Assembly (NCBI GenBank): GCA_964528595.1
Contig: CAZGTM010000048.1
Location: 1 to 25,120, forward strand
DNA length: 25,120 bases
Origin: CAYFKJ01 sp964528595
Lineage (GTDB): Bacteria > Pseudomonadota > Alphaproteobacteria > UBA2966
Direction: 5' to 3'
Under the pieces are notes generated by a model. That model was not told the origin of the DNA. It searched no databases and saw nothing but the letters and a program-made list of their open reading frames with translations. Shown here in pieces: positions 8,514-16,121 of this stretch (its first letter is position 1; the number at the start of each line of letters is the position of its first letter). A program made the position numbers and the translations under genes.

Positions 8514-9695
8514 GTGCGGGCAAAGCCGCTCGACGGCCTCAAGGTCCTGGATCTCACCCGGTTGCTGCCGGGTCCGATCTGCACCCTGCACCTCGGCGAC
8601 ATGGGCGCGGACGTGTTGAAGATCGAGGACACCGGGGCGGGCGACTATGCCCGCGTCTTGCCGCCCCTGGCAAAATCCATGGCGCCGTTCTTCCTGGCGA
8701 TCAATCGCAACAAACGGTCCATGAAGCTCGACCTCCGCAACGAGCAGGGCGTCGAGATTTTCATGAAACTGGCGGCCGACGCCGATGTCGTGGTCGAACA
8801 ATTCCGCCCCGGTGTTGTCGACCGCCTGGGCATCGACTATGACGCCGTGAAGGCGGTCAATCCGGCCATCGTCTACTGCGCCATCACCGGTTACGGCCAG
8901 GGCGGCCCCTATCGCGACCGGGCGGGCCACGACATCAATTACTGCGCCTACGCCGGCGTTTCCGACCAGATGGGCGCGCGCGACGGCGCGCCGATGGTGC
9001 CCAATTTCCAGATCGCCGATCTGCTGGGCGGCGGGCAGGCCGCCGTTATGGGTATCCTGGCCGCCGTGATCGATGCGCGCGCCTCGGGCGAAGGCCGCTA
9101 TGTCGACGTCGCCATGACGGACGTGACGCTGGCCCATGCCGTGGCGTCGCTGGGCAACTACGCCGCGCTGGACGAGGTCACGCCGCGCGGCGGCGGCCTG
9201 CTGTCGGGCGGCATCCCCAATTACAATATGTACGAGACCGGCGACGGCCGTTGGATGGCGCTGGGTGCACTGGAACCGAAATTCTGGCAGGCCTTCTGTG
9301 AGGGCGCAGAACGTCCCGATCTCTTTGGCCGGGGCATGATGCCGGGCGCGGAAGCCGATCAGGTGATCGAAGAGACGGCGACGCTGTTCAAGACCCGTAG
9401 CCAGGCGGACTGGAGCGAATTCGCCGACCGGGTCGACTGTTGCCTTGCCCCCGTCCTGACGGTGGCGGAGGCGCAAAACGATCCGCAACTGAAAGCGCGC
9501 AAGATGTTCGTCACGGAAGCCCACCCGACCGAGGGCGATGTGCTGCAGTACGCCTTTCCGCTGAAAATGAGCGATTTCGAGTTTGGTATCGAGCAACATG
9601 CGCCGGCCCAGGGTGAGCACAGCGAAGAGGTGCTATGCAAACTTGGCTATTCCGCCGACGAGATCGCCGCACTAAAATCCGGCAATGTAATCTAA
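8514..9695 (+). CDS. Alpha-methylacyl-CoA racemase-like CaiB/BaiF family protein
   Basis: This 393-residue protein is in the class III CoA-transferase fold (MRAKPLDGLKVLDLTRLLPGP at the start). It aligns with alpha-methylacyl-CoA racemases rather than plain transferases. Arg104, His139 (GHDINY), Asp169 (QIADLLGG) and Glu254 (GALEPKFW) match the Mycobacterium tuberculosis racemase residues Arg91, His126, Asp156 and Glu241, all with a constant offset of 13. Such enzymes epimerise 2R- to 2S-methylacyl-CoA so that acyl-CoA dehydrogenases can use it. The substrates are methyl-branched fatty acids such as pristanoyl-CoA or sterol side chains. GTG start at 8514, with GGGAG about 10 nt upstream. The next gene, 29 bp on, is an LCAD-like dehydrogenase, a fitting partner. 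CoA-transferase activity cannot be excluded. Confidence 0.88.
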   Translation: MRAKPLDGLKVLDLTRLLPGPICTLHLGDMGADVLKIEDTGAGDYARVLPPLAKSMAPFFLAINRNKRSMKLDLRNEQGVEIFMKLAADADVVVEQFRPGVVDRLGIDYDAVKAVNPAIVYCAITGYGQGGPYRDRAGHDINYCAYAGVSDQMGARDGAPMVPNFQIADLLGGGQAAVMGILAAVIDARASGEGRYVDVAMTDVTLAHAVASLGNYAALDEVTPRGGGLLSGGIPNYNMYETGDGRWMALGALEPKFWQAFCEGAERPDLFGRGMMPGAEADQVIEETATLFKTRSQADWSEFADRVDCCLAPVLTVAEAQNDPQLKARKMFVTEAHPTEGDVLQYAFPLKMSDFEFGIEQHAPAQGEHSEEVLCKLGYSADEIAALKSGNVI

Positions 9696-9724
9696 CAAGT
9701 TATTGAATTTCAGAGGATCCGATA

Positions 9725-10864
9725 ATGGCGTTACCGCAAGAGGTCTATGAAGACGACCACCAGATGTTCCGCGAATCGGTTCGCAAGTTCGTCGAACAGG
9801 AAATCGCGCCGCATCACGCCCAGTGGGAAAAGGACGGCATCGTGCCGCGCGAGGTCTGGGCCAAGGCCGGCGAGTCCGGACTGCTTTGCGCCACCATCCC
9901 CGAGGAATACGGCGGACCCGGCGGTGATTACCGCTACAACGCGGTGGTCGGTGAGGAACTGGCGCGCTGCGGCTACACCGGTCCCGGCTTTACGCTGCAT
10001 TCCGACATCGCCGCGCCCTATATCCTGAATTACGGCTCGGAAGAACAGAAAAAGGAACTGCTGCCCAAGGCGGTCAGCGGCGAACTGATCCTGGCCATCG
10101 CCATGACGGAGCCGGGGACGGGTTCGGACCTCCAGGGCGTCAAGACGTCGGCGGTGATGGACGGCAACGAATACCTGATCAACGGCTCCAAGACCTTCAT
10201 CACCAACGGTCAGAACGCCGACATGACTATCGTCGTCGCCAAGACGGATCCCAGCAAGGGCGCCAAGGGCACCTCGCTGATCCTGGTCGAGGCCGAGCGC
10301 GAGGGGTACAGCAAGGGGCGCAACCTGGAAAAACTCGGCAACAAGGCGCAGGACACATCGGAACTCTTCTTCGACGACGTCCGGGTGCCGACCTCCAACT
10401 GCCTGGGCGAGGAAGGTCAGGGCTTCATTTACCTCATGCAGGAACTGCCGCAAGAGCGCCTGTCGGTCGCCGTCGGCGCCGTCGCGGCCTGCGAGGGCGC
10501 GTTGCAATGGACCATCGATTACACGCGCGACCGCAAGGCTTTCGGCAAAGCCATCGCCGAGTTCCAGAATACCAAATTCAAGCTGGCGGAACTCAAGACC
10601 GAGATCACCATCGCCCGCGTCTTTGTCGACCGTTGCCTGGAGTTGCACGTCAACGGCGGCTTGGACGTCGAGACCGCCGCCATGGCCAAACTGTGGACGA
10701 CGGAACTTCAAGGCAAAGTGATGGATCAATGCCTGCAACTACACGGCGGATATGGTTTCATGTGGGAATACCCCATTGCCCGCGCCTACGCCGACGCCCG
10801 CGTGCAGCGCATCTATGCCGGCACAAACGAGATTATGAAGGAACTCATCAGCCGCTCGCTGTAG
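9725..10864 (+). CDS. LCAD-like acyl-CoA dehydrogenase
   Basis: This 379-residue flavoenzyme closely resembles mitochondrial long-chain acyl-CoA dehydrogenase (ACADL). The stretches ELPQERLS, RKAFGK, LAELKT, LHGGYGFMWEYPIA and AGTNEIMKELI recall the mammalian protein almost word for word. The usual MCAD base site in the C-terminal helix is Ala (IYAGTNEI). The expected base is Glu244 in LPQERL, the LCAD/IVD location. ACADL accepts long, unsaturated and 2-methyl-branched acyl-CoAs, which fits the racemase-like gene just upstream. AGAGGATCCGATA before the ATG holds the ribosome binding site. The assignment to family is firm. The chain preference is inferred from the mammalian relative and the neighbours. 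Confidence 0.93.
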   Translation: MALPQEVYEDDHQMFRESVRKFVEQEIAPHHAQWEKDGIVPREVWAKAGESGLLCATIPEEYGGPGGDYRYNAVVGEELARCGYTGPGFTLHSDIAAPYILNYGSEEQKKELLPKAVSGELILAIAMTEPGTGSDLQGVKTSAVMDGNEYLINGSKTFITNGQNADMTIVVAKTDPSKGAKGTSLILVEAEREGYSKGRNLEKLGNKAQDTSELFFDDVRVPTSNCLGEEGQGFIYLMQELPQERLSVAVGAVAACEGALQWTIDYTRDRKAFGKAIAEFQNTKFKLAELKTEITIARVFVDRCLELHVNGGLDVETAAMAKLWTTELQGKVMDQCLQLHGGYGFMWEYPIARAYADARVQRIYAGTNEIMKELISRSL

Positions 10865-10910
10865 CCGGTTGATCGAACAGGGACACCGAAGAGGGATAGA
10901 GGATAGAGCC

Positions 10911-12119
10911 ATGACAGACGCATATATTTACGACGCCGTCCGCTCGCCGCGCGGCAAGGGCCGCAAGGATGGCAGCCTGCACGAAGTGACGCCGACGGCC
11001 CTGGCCGCCCACGTTTTGAAAGCGGTGCGCGACCGCAACGAGCTCGACACGGCGGATGTGGACGATGTCGTGCTGGGCTGTGTTGAACCGGTCGGCGAGC
11101 AGGGCTCCGTCCTCGCCCGCACCGCCGTGCTGATGGCGGATTACGACGAGCAAGTGGCCGGCGTCTCGATCAACCGCTTCTGCGCCAGCGGCCTCGAAGC
11201 CGTCAATATGGCCTCGGCCCAGGTGATGTCCGGCCAGTCCGACTTTGCCATCGGCGGCGGCGTCGAAAGCATGAGCCGCGTCGCCATGGGCGCGTCGGGC
11301 GGATCCTACGCCGCCGACCCGGCCGTGACGCACAAACTCTACTTCACGCCACAGGGCATTTCAGCCGACCTGATCGCCACGCGCGACGGTTTCAGCCGCG
11401 ACGACGTCGACGCTTACGCCATGGAATCGCAAAAACGCGCCGCCAAGGCCTGGGAGGAAAAACGCTTCGAGAACTCCGTCGTGCCGGTCACCGATCAGAA
11501 CGACCTGACGATCCTCGATCACGATGAACACATGCGGCCCGGCACCGATATGCAGGCGCTGGCATCCCTCAATCCGGCCTTTGCCGGCATGGGCGAGATG
11601 GCGGGTTTCGACAGCGTATCGATGCAGCGCTATCCGGAGGTCGAAAAGATCAACCACGTGCACACCGGCGGCAATTCCTCCGGCATCGTCGACGGCGCCG
11701 CGGCCGTGCTGATCGGCACCAAAGAGATGGGCGACAAGTACGGCCTCAAGGCCCGTGCCCGCATCAAGGGTTTCTCCTCCATCGGCTCGGAGCCCTCGAT
11801 CATGCTGACCGGTCCGTCATATGTGACCGAAAAGGTCTTGAAACGCCTCGGCATGAAGGTCGACGACATCGATCTTTACGAGCTCAACGAGGCCTTCGCC
11901 TCGGTGGTGCTGCGCTTTATGGATCAGCTCGACATCGATCACGGCAAGATCAACGTCAACGGTGGCGCCATCGCCATGGGCCATCCTCTGGGCGCCACCG
12001 GCGCGATGATCCTCGGCACACTGCTGGACGAGCTGGAACGCACCGATAAGGAAACCGGCCTCGCCACGCTTTGCGTCGGCGGCGGCATGGGCACCGCGAC
12101 GGTGATCGAACGCGTTTAG
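10911..12119 (+). CDS. Second thiolase (acetyl-CoA C-acyltransferase)
   Basis: This 402-residue thiolase has Cys91 (NRFCASG), His358 (GHPLGATGA) and Cys388 (CVGGGMG), with NEAF before the histidine motif, so it should be active. It is about 25 residues longer than the thiolase at 3182 and clearly a different paralogue rather than a recent duplication. The ATG at 10911 (MTDAYIYDAVRSPRG) is preferred over an upstream in-frame start at 10869, because GAGG lies at the right distance and thiolase homology starts here. It is likely the partner of the FadJ-type protein downstream, as in FadI/FadJ pairs, although a 163-bp repeat-bearing gap separates them. Confidence 0.92.
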   Translation: MTDAYIYDAVRSPRGKGRKDGSLHEVTPTALAAHVLKAVRDRNELDTADVDDVVLGCVEPVGEQGSVLARTAVLMADYDEQVAGVSINRFCASGLEAVNMASAQVMSGQSDFAIGGGVESMSRVAMGASGGSYAADPAVTHKLYFTPQGISADLIATRDGFSRDDVDAYAMESQKRAAKAWEEKRFENSVVPVTDQNDLTILDHDEHMRPGTDMQALASLNPAFAGMGEMAGFDSVSMQRYPEVEKINHVHTGGNSSGIVDGAAAVLIGTKEMGDKYGLKARARIKGFSSIGSEPSIMLTGPSYVTEKVLKRLGMKVDDIDLYELNEAFASVVLRFMDQLDIDHGKINVNGGAIAMGHPLGATGAMILGTLLDELERTDKETGLATLCVGGGMGTATVIERV

Positions 12120-12131
12120 AAATTTAGTTCG

Positions 12132-12250
12132 CCCCCCACCCTGTCCCTCCCCCACGCTGGGGGGAGGGTACTCGTGTGGCAACCTTCTAGCCCTCCCCCG
12201 TCGTGCTGTGCACGCTACCGCATGACGATGGAGGAGGGTTGGGTGGGGGT
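12132..12250. repeat. Palindromic C-rich/G-rich intergenic repeat element
   Basis: An inner hairpin pairs CCCTCCCCCA (12145-12154) with TGGGGGGAGGG (12158-12168). Outer arms CCCCCACCC and GGGTGGGGG lie at 12132-12140 and 12241-12249, and further C-rich and G-rich half-copies occur at 12191 and 12230. Elements of this look are scattered through intergenic regions of many alphaproteobacteria. This one occupies most of the 163-bp gap between the second thiolase and the FadJ-type gene, the only large gap in the plus-strand cluster. It contains no credible coding sequence. It may affect mRNA stability or cause partial termination, which I cannot tell from sequence. Confidence 0.75.
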
Positions 12251-12282
12251 GACCAAGACGAAAGACCAAAGGAATTTTTCAA

Positions 12283-14424
12283 ATGATCGAATACGACGTC
12301 GGCACAGACGGCATTGCCGTCATTTCGTGGAACATGACCGAGCGCCCGATGAACGTGCTCAACATCGCCTCCATCACGCTATTCAAGGAACACGTCGACA
12401 AGGCGTTGGGCGACGAGGCCGTCAAGGGCATCGTCATTACCTCCAAGAAGGCCGACTTCGTGGCCGGCGCGGATCTCACCGAGCTCCTGTCGAGCCGGGT
12501 GCCGCAGGAGGTCATGGACTTCGGCGACAACTTCAAGGGTACACTGAGGTCGTTGGAGCTTTCCGAAAAGCCGGTCGCCGCGGCGATCAACGGCACGGCG
12601 CTGGGCGGCGGGTTCGAAATCTGCCTCGCCTGCAATTACCGCGTGGCGGCCGACAATCCGAAAACCCTGCTGGGTCTGCCGGAGGTTAAACTTGGTCTGC
12701 TGCCGGGCGCCGGCGGCACCCAGCGCCTGCCGCGCCTGATTGGCATCCGTGACGCTCTGCCGCTGTTGCTGGAGGGTACGCACCTTTCGCCTGAAAAGGC
12801 CCTGGCCAAGGGCATGATCCACGCCATCGTGCCGGCGGACGGCCTGCTCGATGCCGCCAAGACATGGATCCGTGAAGAGGGCGATCCCGTCCAGCCCTGG
12901 GACAAAAAGGGCTTCAAGATCCCCGGCGGCGGTCCGCAGACGCCCAAGGGCTACGAGACTTTCATCGCCGGCAACGCCATGCTGCGGGCCAAGACCTACG
13001 GCAACTATCCCGCCCCCATCGCCATCATGAGCTGCGTCAGCGAGGGCCTCAACTGCGCCTTCGACATGGGCCTCAAGCTGGAAAGCCGCCACTTCGCCGG
13101 CCTGGCCGCCGACAACGTCGCCCACAACATGGTGCGCACGTTGTTCTTCTCCATGGGCGACGCCAACAAACTGAAGCGCCGGCCCAAGGACGTCGAGAAG
13201 ACCGAATTCACCAAGATCGGCATTCTCGGCGCCGGCATGATGGGCGCCGGCATCGCCTATTCCACCGTCATGGCAGGGCTGGAAGTCGTGCTGCTCGACA
13301 CCGATCAGGAGACGGCGGAGAAGGGCAAGGCCTACAGCGAAGGCCTTTTGGCCAAACGCGTCAGCCGCAAGCGCATGTCGGAAGAGGCGCGGGACAAAAC
13401 CCTCGGCCTGATCACGACGACCACGGACTTTGCCGATCTCGAAGGCTGCGATCTGGTGATCGAGGCCGTGTTCGAGGATCGCGCCATCAAGGCCGACGTC
13501 ACCGCCAAATCGGAAGCGGTGATCGGCGACGACAAGATCTTCGCCTCCAACACCTCGACCCTGCCCATCACGGGCTTGGCCGAAGCGAGTACGCGGCCCG
13601 AAAGCTTCATCGGCATTCACTTCTTCTCGCCGGTCGACAAGATGCCGCTGGTCGAGATCATCCTTGGCGAAAAGACCTCCGACAAGGCGCTGGCGGTCGC
13701 CATGGACTACGTCAAACGCATCCGCAAGACGCCGGTGGTGGTCAACGATTCGCGCGGTTTCTACACCAGCCGCGTCTTCGCCACTTACGTCGCCGAAGGC
13801 ATCGCGCTGCTGGGCGAGGGCGTCAAGCCAGCCCTGATCGAGAACGCCGGGCGCATCGCCGGCATGCCGGTGGGACCGCTGGCCCTGGCCGACGAGGTTT
13901 CGCTCTCGTTGATGCATCACATCCGTGAACAGACCAAGGCGGACCTCGGCGATAAGTACCGCGCCGGCCCGGGCGACGAGGTCACGACCAAGATGGTCGA
14001 GGACCTGGAGCGTTTGGGCAAGAAGGCCGGCAAGGGATTTTACGACTATCCGGAGGACGGCAAGAAATCGCTCTGGCCGGGTCTGGCGGAGGCTTTCCCC
14101 GTGGCCGACCAGCAGCCCGAGGTCGACGAGATCGTCAAGCGCATGATGTACGTTCAGTCCGTCGAAACGGCGCGCTGTCTTGAAGAGAACGTCGTGATGT
14201 CGCCTGAGGACGCCGACGTCGGCTCCATCCTCGGCTGGGGTTTCGCGCCCTTCCACGGCGGCACCTGTTCGATGATCGACAGCGTCGGCATTGAGGATTT
14301 CGTCGCCGAATGCGACCGCCTGGCCCAGGCCTACGGTGAACGCTTCACGCCGCCGCAATCCTTGCGCGACATGGCCGCCGAAGGACGGGGGTTCTATACG
14401 GAAGCGGCCAGCAAAGCGGCGTAA
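12283..14424 (+). CDS. fadJ: Enoyl-CoA hydratase/3-hydroxyacyl-CoA dehydrogenase fusion, FadB/FadJ type
   Basis: This 713-residue bifunctional enzyme has classic FadB/FadJ order. The N-terminal crotonase domain has Glu112 (GGGFEIC) and Glu134 (GLPEVKLGLLPGAGG). The Rossmann motif GAGMMGAG is at about 317-324. The dehydrogenase pair is His446 (HFFSPVDK) and Glu458 (LVEII), then NDSRGFYTSR and a tandem dehydrogenase C-terminal domain. Length is within a residue or two of E. coli FadJ. It hydrates enoyl-CoA and oxidises hydroxyacyl-CoA. AAAGGA precedes the ATG at 12283. It is the last gene of the plus-strand cluster and is followed by a hairpin at 14437. It does the same two steps as the FadN-type gene at 4333 with the domains in opposite order. 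Confidence 0.93.
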   Translation: MIEYDVGTDGIAVISWNMTERPMNVLNIASITLFKEHVDKALGDEAVKGIVITSKKADFVAGADLTELLSSRVPQEVMDFGDNFKGTLRSLELSEKPVAAAINGTALGGGFEICLACNYRVAADNPKTLLGLPEVKLGLLPGAGGTQRLPRLIGIRDALPLLLEGTHLSPEKALAKGMIHAIVPADGLLDAAKTWIREEGDPVQPWDKKGFKIPGGGPQTPKGYETFIAGNAMLRAKTYGNYPAPIAIMSCVSEGLNCAFDMGLKLESRHFAGLAADNVAHNMVRTLFFSMGDANKLKRRPKDVEKTEFTKIGILGAGMMGAGIAYSTVMAGLEVVLLDTDQETAEKGKAYSEGLLAKRVSRKRMSEEARDKTLGLITTTTDFADLEGCDLVIEAVFEDRAIKADVTAKSEAVIGDDKIFASNTSTLPITGLAEASTRPESFIGIHFFSPVDKMPLVEIILGEKTSDKALAVAMDYVKRIRKTPVVVNDSRGFYTSRVFATYVAEGIALLGEGVKPALIENAGRIAGMPVGPLALADEVSLSLMHHIREQTKADLGDKYRAGPGDEVTTKMVEDLERLGKKAGKGFYDYPEDGKKSLWPGLAEAFPVADQQPEVDEIVKRMMYVQSVETARCLEENVVMSPEDADVGSILGWGFAPFHGGTCSMIDSVGIEDFVAECDRLAQAYGERFTPPQSLRDMAAEGRGFYTEAASKAA

Positions 14425-14436
14425 AAATTTCCCAAA

Positions 14437-14460
14437 GGGGCACGTCCGTCGACGTGCCCT
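14437..14460 (+). terminator. Hairpin, probable end of the plus-strand fad cluster
   Basis: GGGCACGTC (14438-14446) and GACGTGCCC (14451-14459) form a perfect 9-bp stem with loop CGTC, starting 13 bp after the FadJ-type stop codon. No T-run follows (TCACCAACC), so it is either a poor intrinsic terminator or an mRNA 3'-end stabiliser. Confidence 0.55.
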
Positions 14461-14514
14461 CACCAACCCTGATACTTCTTGCCAAGCCCAACATCGGCAA
14501 CTTGAGAATTTTTG

Positions 14515-14529
14515 TTGAACATAGTTCAA
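14515..14529. promoter_or_regulatory. TetR operator O1
   Basis: TTGAAC-ATA-GTTCAA is a perfect inverted repeat with a 3-bp centre. It overlaps the -35 box of the membrane-protein promoter. O2 at 14541-14555 differs by one base, and a 12-of-15 match precedes the tetR gene at 15783-15797. Confidence 0.75.
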
Positions 14530-14542
14530 TTATCGATATAAT
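14515..14542 (+). promoter_or_regulatory. Promoter of the membrane-protein gene
   Basis: TTGAAC (14515-14520) and a consensus TATAAT (14537-14542) are 16 bp apart. The predicted start is near 14549, about 53 nt before the ATG at 14602. O1 lies on the -35 box and O2 begins at the edge of the -10 box, an arrangement suited to tight repression. Confidence 0.7.
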
Positions 14543-14555
14543 GAACATAGTTCAA
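14541..14555. promoter_or_regulatory. TetR operator O2
   Basis: ATGAACATAGTTCAA matches O1 at 14 of 15 positions and has the inverted core TGAAC-ATA-GTTCA. Its centre (14548) is 26 bp from the centre of O1 (14522), and it covers the predicted transcription start. Confidence 0.75.
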
Positions 14556-14601
14556 TATCGAGAAAACAAGTATTCCAATTATGGCGGGTGGAGTTCAAGG
14601 C

Positions 14602-15201
14602 ATGGAATTTTTCATCGTCATTCTGGGCGCCAGCAGTTTCGGACTTTGGCGTTCGAATTTACCGATTATGACGGCACCGGTCGTCTTCTCTCTGTGGGCG
14701 GTAGTCTGGCTCGGTAGCTTCGACGCCTACGAAACCGAAGAAGTCGTTTCCATATTTTTTGGGCTTATGGTGGTGTTCATCGCCTATGCAGTCGACTGGC
14801 TGGTCCGTGACAAGGACTTCGCCTTTTGGCCTTACCTGTGCGGAACAATGTCGTTTTGGTTTGGCCTAACTGCCCAAATGAGCGACGACGGCAACCTCGG
14901 TTTCCTTTATCTCATTATCAATATCGGCATGTTGTTTCTGGCTCTCTATCTCCGTCGGGCGGTATTTCTGGTTTTTGGCGCCCTGGGGGTCATTGCCACC
15001 CTCATTCAAACCGCAACCGGGATATTTGGAGACGATATGGCGGCTTTTCTGGCGTTCTTTATCATAAGCGCCGTGGGAACTGCGTTGGGCATCGCCCATC
15101 GGGCGCAATTGTTGAGTTTCTGGTCAAAATTTGTGAAGACCATGCCGACTGAAATGAAACGTCTAAGGCCGGCAAAACGGAAGCACTTCCTCGCAGATTA
15201 G
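14602..15201 (+). CDS. Polytopic membrane protein of unknown function
   Basis: I do not recognise this 199-residue protein. It has six or seven hydrophobic segments, at roughly 1-16, 22-40, 48-66, 74-92, 99-117, 119-138 and 147-166, with short loops. The basic C-terminal tail (KFVKTMPTEMKRLRPAKRK) probably faces the cytoplasm. The ATG at 14602 is preferred over the one at 14581 because GGAG (14590-14593) lies 8 nt before it. Base composition is less GC-rich than the neighbours. The stop codon overlaps the stop of the convergent tetR gene by four bases. The TetR-operator-flanked promoter upstream suggests induction by a small molecule. A role in membrane stress, transport or lipid sensing is possible, but nothing in the sequence specifies one. 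Confidence 0.82.
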   Translation: MEFFIVILGASSFGLWRSNLPIMTAPVVFSLWAVVWLGSFDAYETEEVVSIFFGLMVVFIAYAVDWLVRDKDFAFWPYLCGTMSFWFGLTAQMSDDGNLGFLYLIINIGMLFLALYLRRAVFLVFGALGVIATLIQTATGIFGDDMAAFLAFFIISAVGTALGIAHRAQLLSFWSKFVKTMPTEMKRLRPAKRKHFLAD

Positions 15202-15752
15202 CGGCCCCGATCAAAACCCAGCGCGGTCGTTCGGCCGGAGTTTTCCAGCATCAAGAGCCCCAACGCTTGGGCGGCGCTGTCGAGCGCTTCGGCGTTGGCT
15301 TCGTCGGCGCTCAAGCCTTCGTCCGTCAATGCGGTTGAGATCGGGGCGAGGGCGGTGATGAGCTGGCCGGTGAAGGTGCGTTCGAGGTCACCGGTGATGA
15401 CGTGCGAGCGGCTTGATTGAAGGACCGTCAGCAAGAGATCAAGATCTTCGGGCTTGGCGCTGAAATAGGCGCTGAACTGGGCCAGCGCCCCGTTGCTGCC
15501 GGATTGCGCCGCGCCTGCCCGGACGTTGCGGGCGGCCAGGACGAGCGCCTTGCCCGCCAGTTCCACCAGCAGATGATCCTTCGAGGGATAGTGGGCATAG
15601 AGCGCGCCGGGGGTGTAGTCCGCTTCCTTGGCAATGGCCCGCATGGTGGCGCGGTCGAGACCGTTGCGCGCAATGACGCGCCGTGCGGCGTCCAAAATGC
15701 CGGCGCGTTTGTGATCACTCAAGGCCCGGCGGCGCGGGGATTTCGGTGGCAT
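15198..15752 (-). CDS. TetR-family transcriptional regulator
   Basis: This 184-residue protein has a TetR N-terminal HTH (about 15-62: AGILDAARRVIARNGLDRATMRAIAKEADY, then TPGALYAHYPSKDHLL). A variable alpha-helical ligand-binding region follows. I start at the ATG at 15752 (MPPKSPRR). The longer frame from a TTG at 15797 would place the operator and promoter inside the gene. No strong ribosome binding site is visible. The gene converges on the membrane-protein gene with overlapping stop codons (TTAG at 15198-15201). A TTGAAC-type operator upstream of it and two upstream of the membrane-protein gene indicate that this regulator controls both. The ligand is unknown. TetR proteins near fatty-acid genes often bind acyl-CoA, but nothing here shows that. 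Confidence 0.88.
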   Translation of the reverse strand: MPPKSPRRRALSDHKRAGILDAARRVIARNGLDRATMRAIAKEADYTPGALYAHYPSKDHLLVELAGKALVLAARNVRAGAAQSGSNGALAQFSAYFSAKPEDLDLLLTVLQSSRSHVITGDLERTFTGQLITALAPISTALTDEGLSADEANAEALDSAAQALGLLMLENSGRTTALGFDRGR

Positions 15753-15760
15753 GACGGTAA

Positions 15761-15790
15761 AATATAAGCATAATTTAAAAAAATAAACAA
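15761..15790 (-). promoter_or_regulatory. Predicted tetR promoter
   Basis: Read on the minus strand, TTGTTT (15790-15785) and TATATT (15766-15761) are separated by 18 AT-rich bases. The -35 box lies within operator O3, as expected for autorepression. The leader to the ATG at 15752 would be very short, which may explain the lack of a clear ribosome binding site. Confidence 0.5.
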
Positions 15791-15797
15791 TGTTCAA
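15783..15797. promoter_or_regulatory. TetR operator O3 (tetR upstream region)
   Basis: On the minus strand TTGAACATTGTTTAT matches operator O1 at 12 of 15 positions, with the first half-site intact and the second degenerate. It lies about 30-45 bp upstream of the tetR ATG. Confidence 0.6.
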
Positions 15798-15833
15798 TTT
15801 AATTGGAGGATTTCACTATCAATACATACATTC

Positions 15834-16100
15834 GTCATTCCGGCGCAGGCCGGAATCCAATTTTCTGTTTCTATACAAATGTTTACGGTGGGCCAAGAAT
15901 CAGTATGGATTCCGGATGTCATGCCAGTGCGTGCAAAGCACGACGTCCGGGATGACGCTGGATGCGGGCGTCATAATTCCAACGTCATTCCCGCGAAAGC
16001 GGGAATCCATTCCGCGGAGTCTCGAATTATGCGGCATTTGCGTTGTCTGGGTGCTCAGGCATGGATTCCCGATATTTGCTGGCGCAAATTCCGGAATGAC
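15834..16100. repeat. Cluster of four alternating GTCATTCC...GGAATCCA palindromic repeats
   Basis: Unit 1 (15834-15859) and unit 3 (15983-16009, with the hairpin TTCCCGC-GAAA-GCGGGAA) read GTCATTCC...GGAATCCA. Unit 2 (about 15905-15957) and unit 4 (about 16062-16099) read the reverse complement, TGGATTCC...GGAATGAC, with longer centres. The order is therefore forward, reverse, forward, reverse. Dispersed repeats with this consensus are common in several proteobacteria. This stretch fills most of the space between the tetR promoter and the end of the carboxylase operon, and no coding sequence is credible in it. The hairpins may act as 3'-end structures for the minus-strand operon. Confidence 0.8.
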
Positions 16101-16121
16101 GGGAGAACCCTGCGCCGTCCC

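Noticed and set aside
12120..12282. Small coding frame in the gap between thiolase and FadJ-type genes (continuing into 12689)
   Set aside because: The frame crosses a palindromic repeat and then overlaps the FadJ-type gene in another frame. It has no ribosome binding site or recognisable sequence.
12379..14529. A 716-codon open frame on the minus strand
   Set aside because: It is antisense to the FadJ-type gene and shows no recognisable domain. The same holds for long frames such as 17586-19298 and 21281-22852 opposite the carboxylase genes.
15753..15797. Longer TetR start at a TTG (15797)
   Set aside because: The added residues are encoded by the AT-rich operator and promoter, and the ATG at 15752 begins a normal TetR N-terminus.
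15834..16100. CRISPR-like array
   Set aside because: The repeat units alternate in orientation, differ in length and have no uniform spacers, and no cas gene is nearby.
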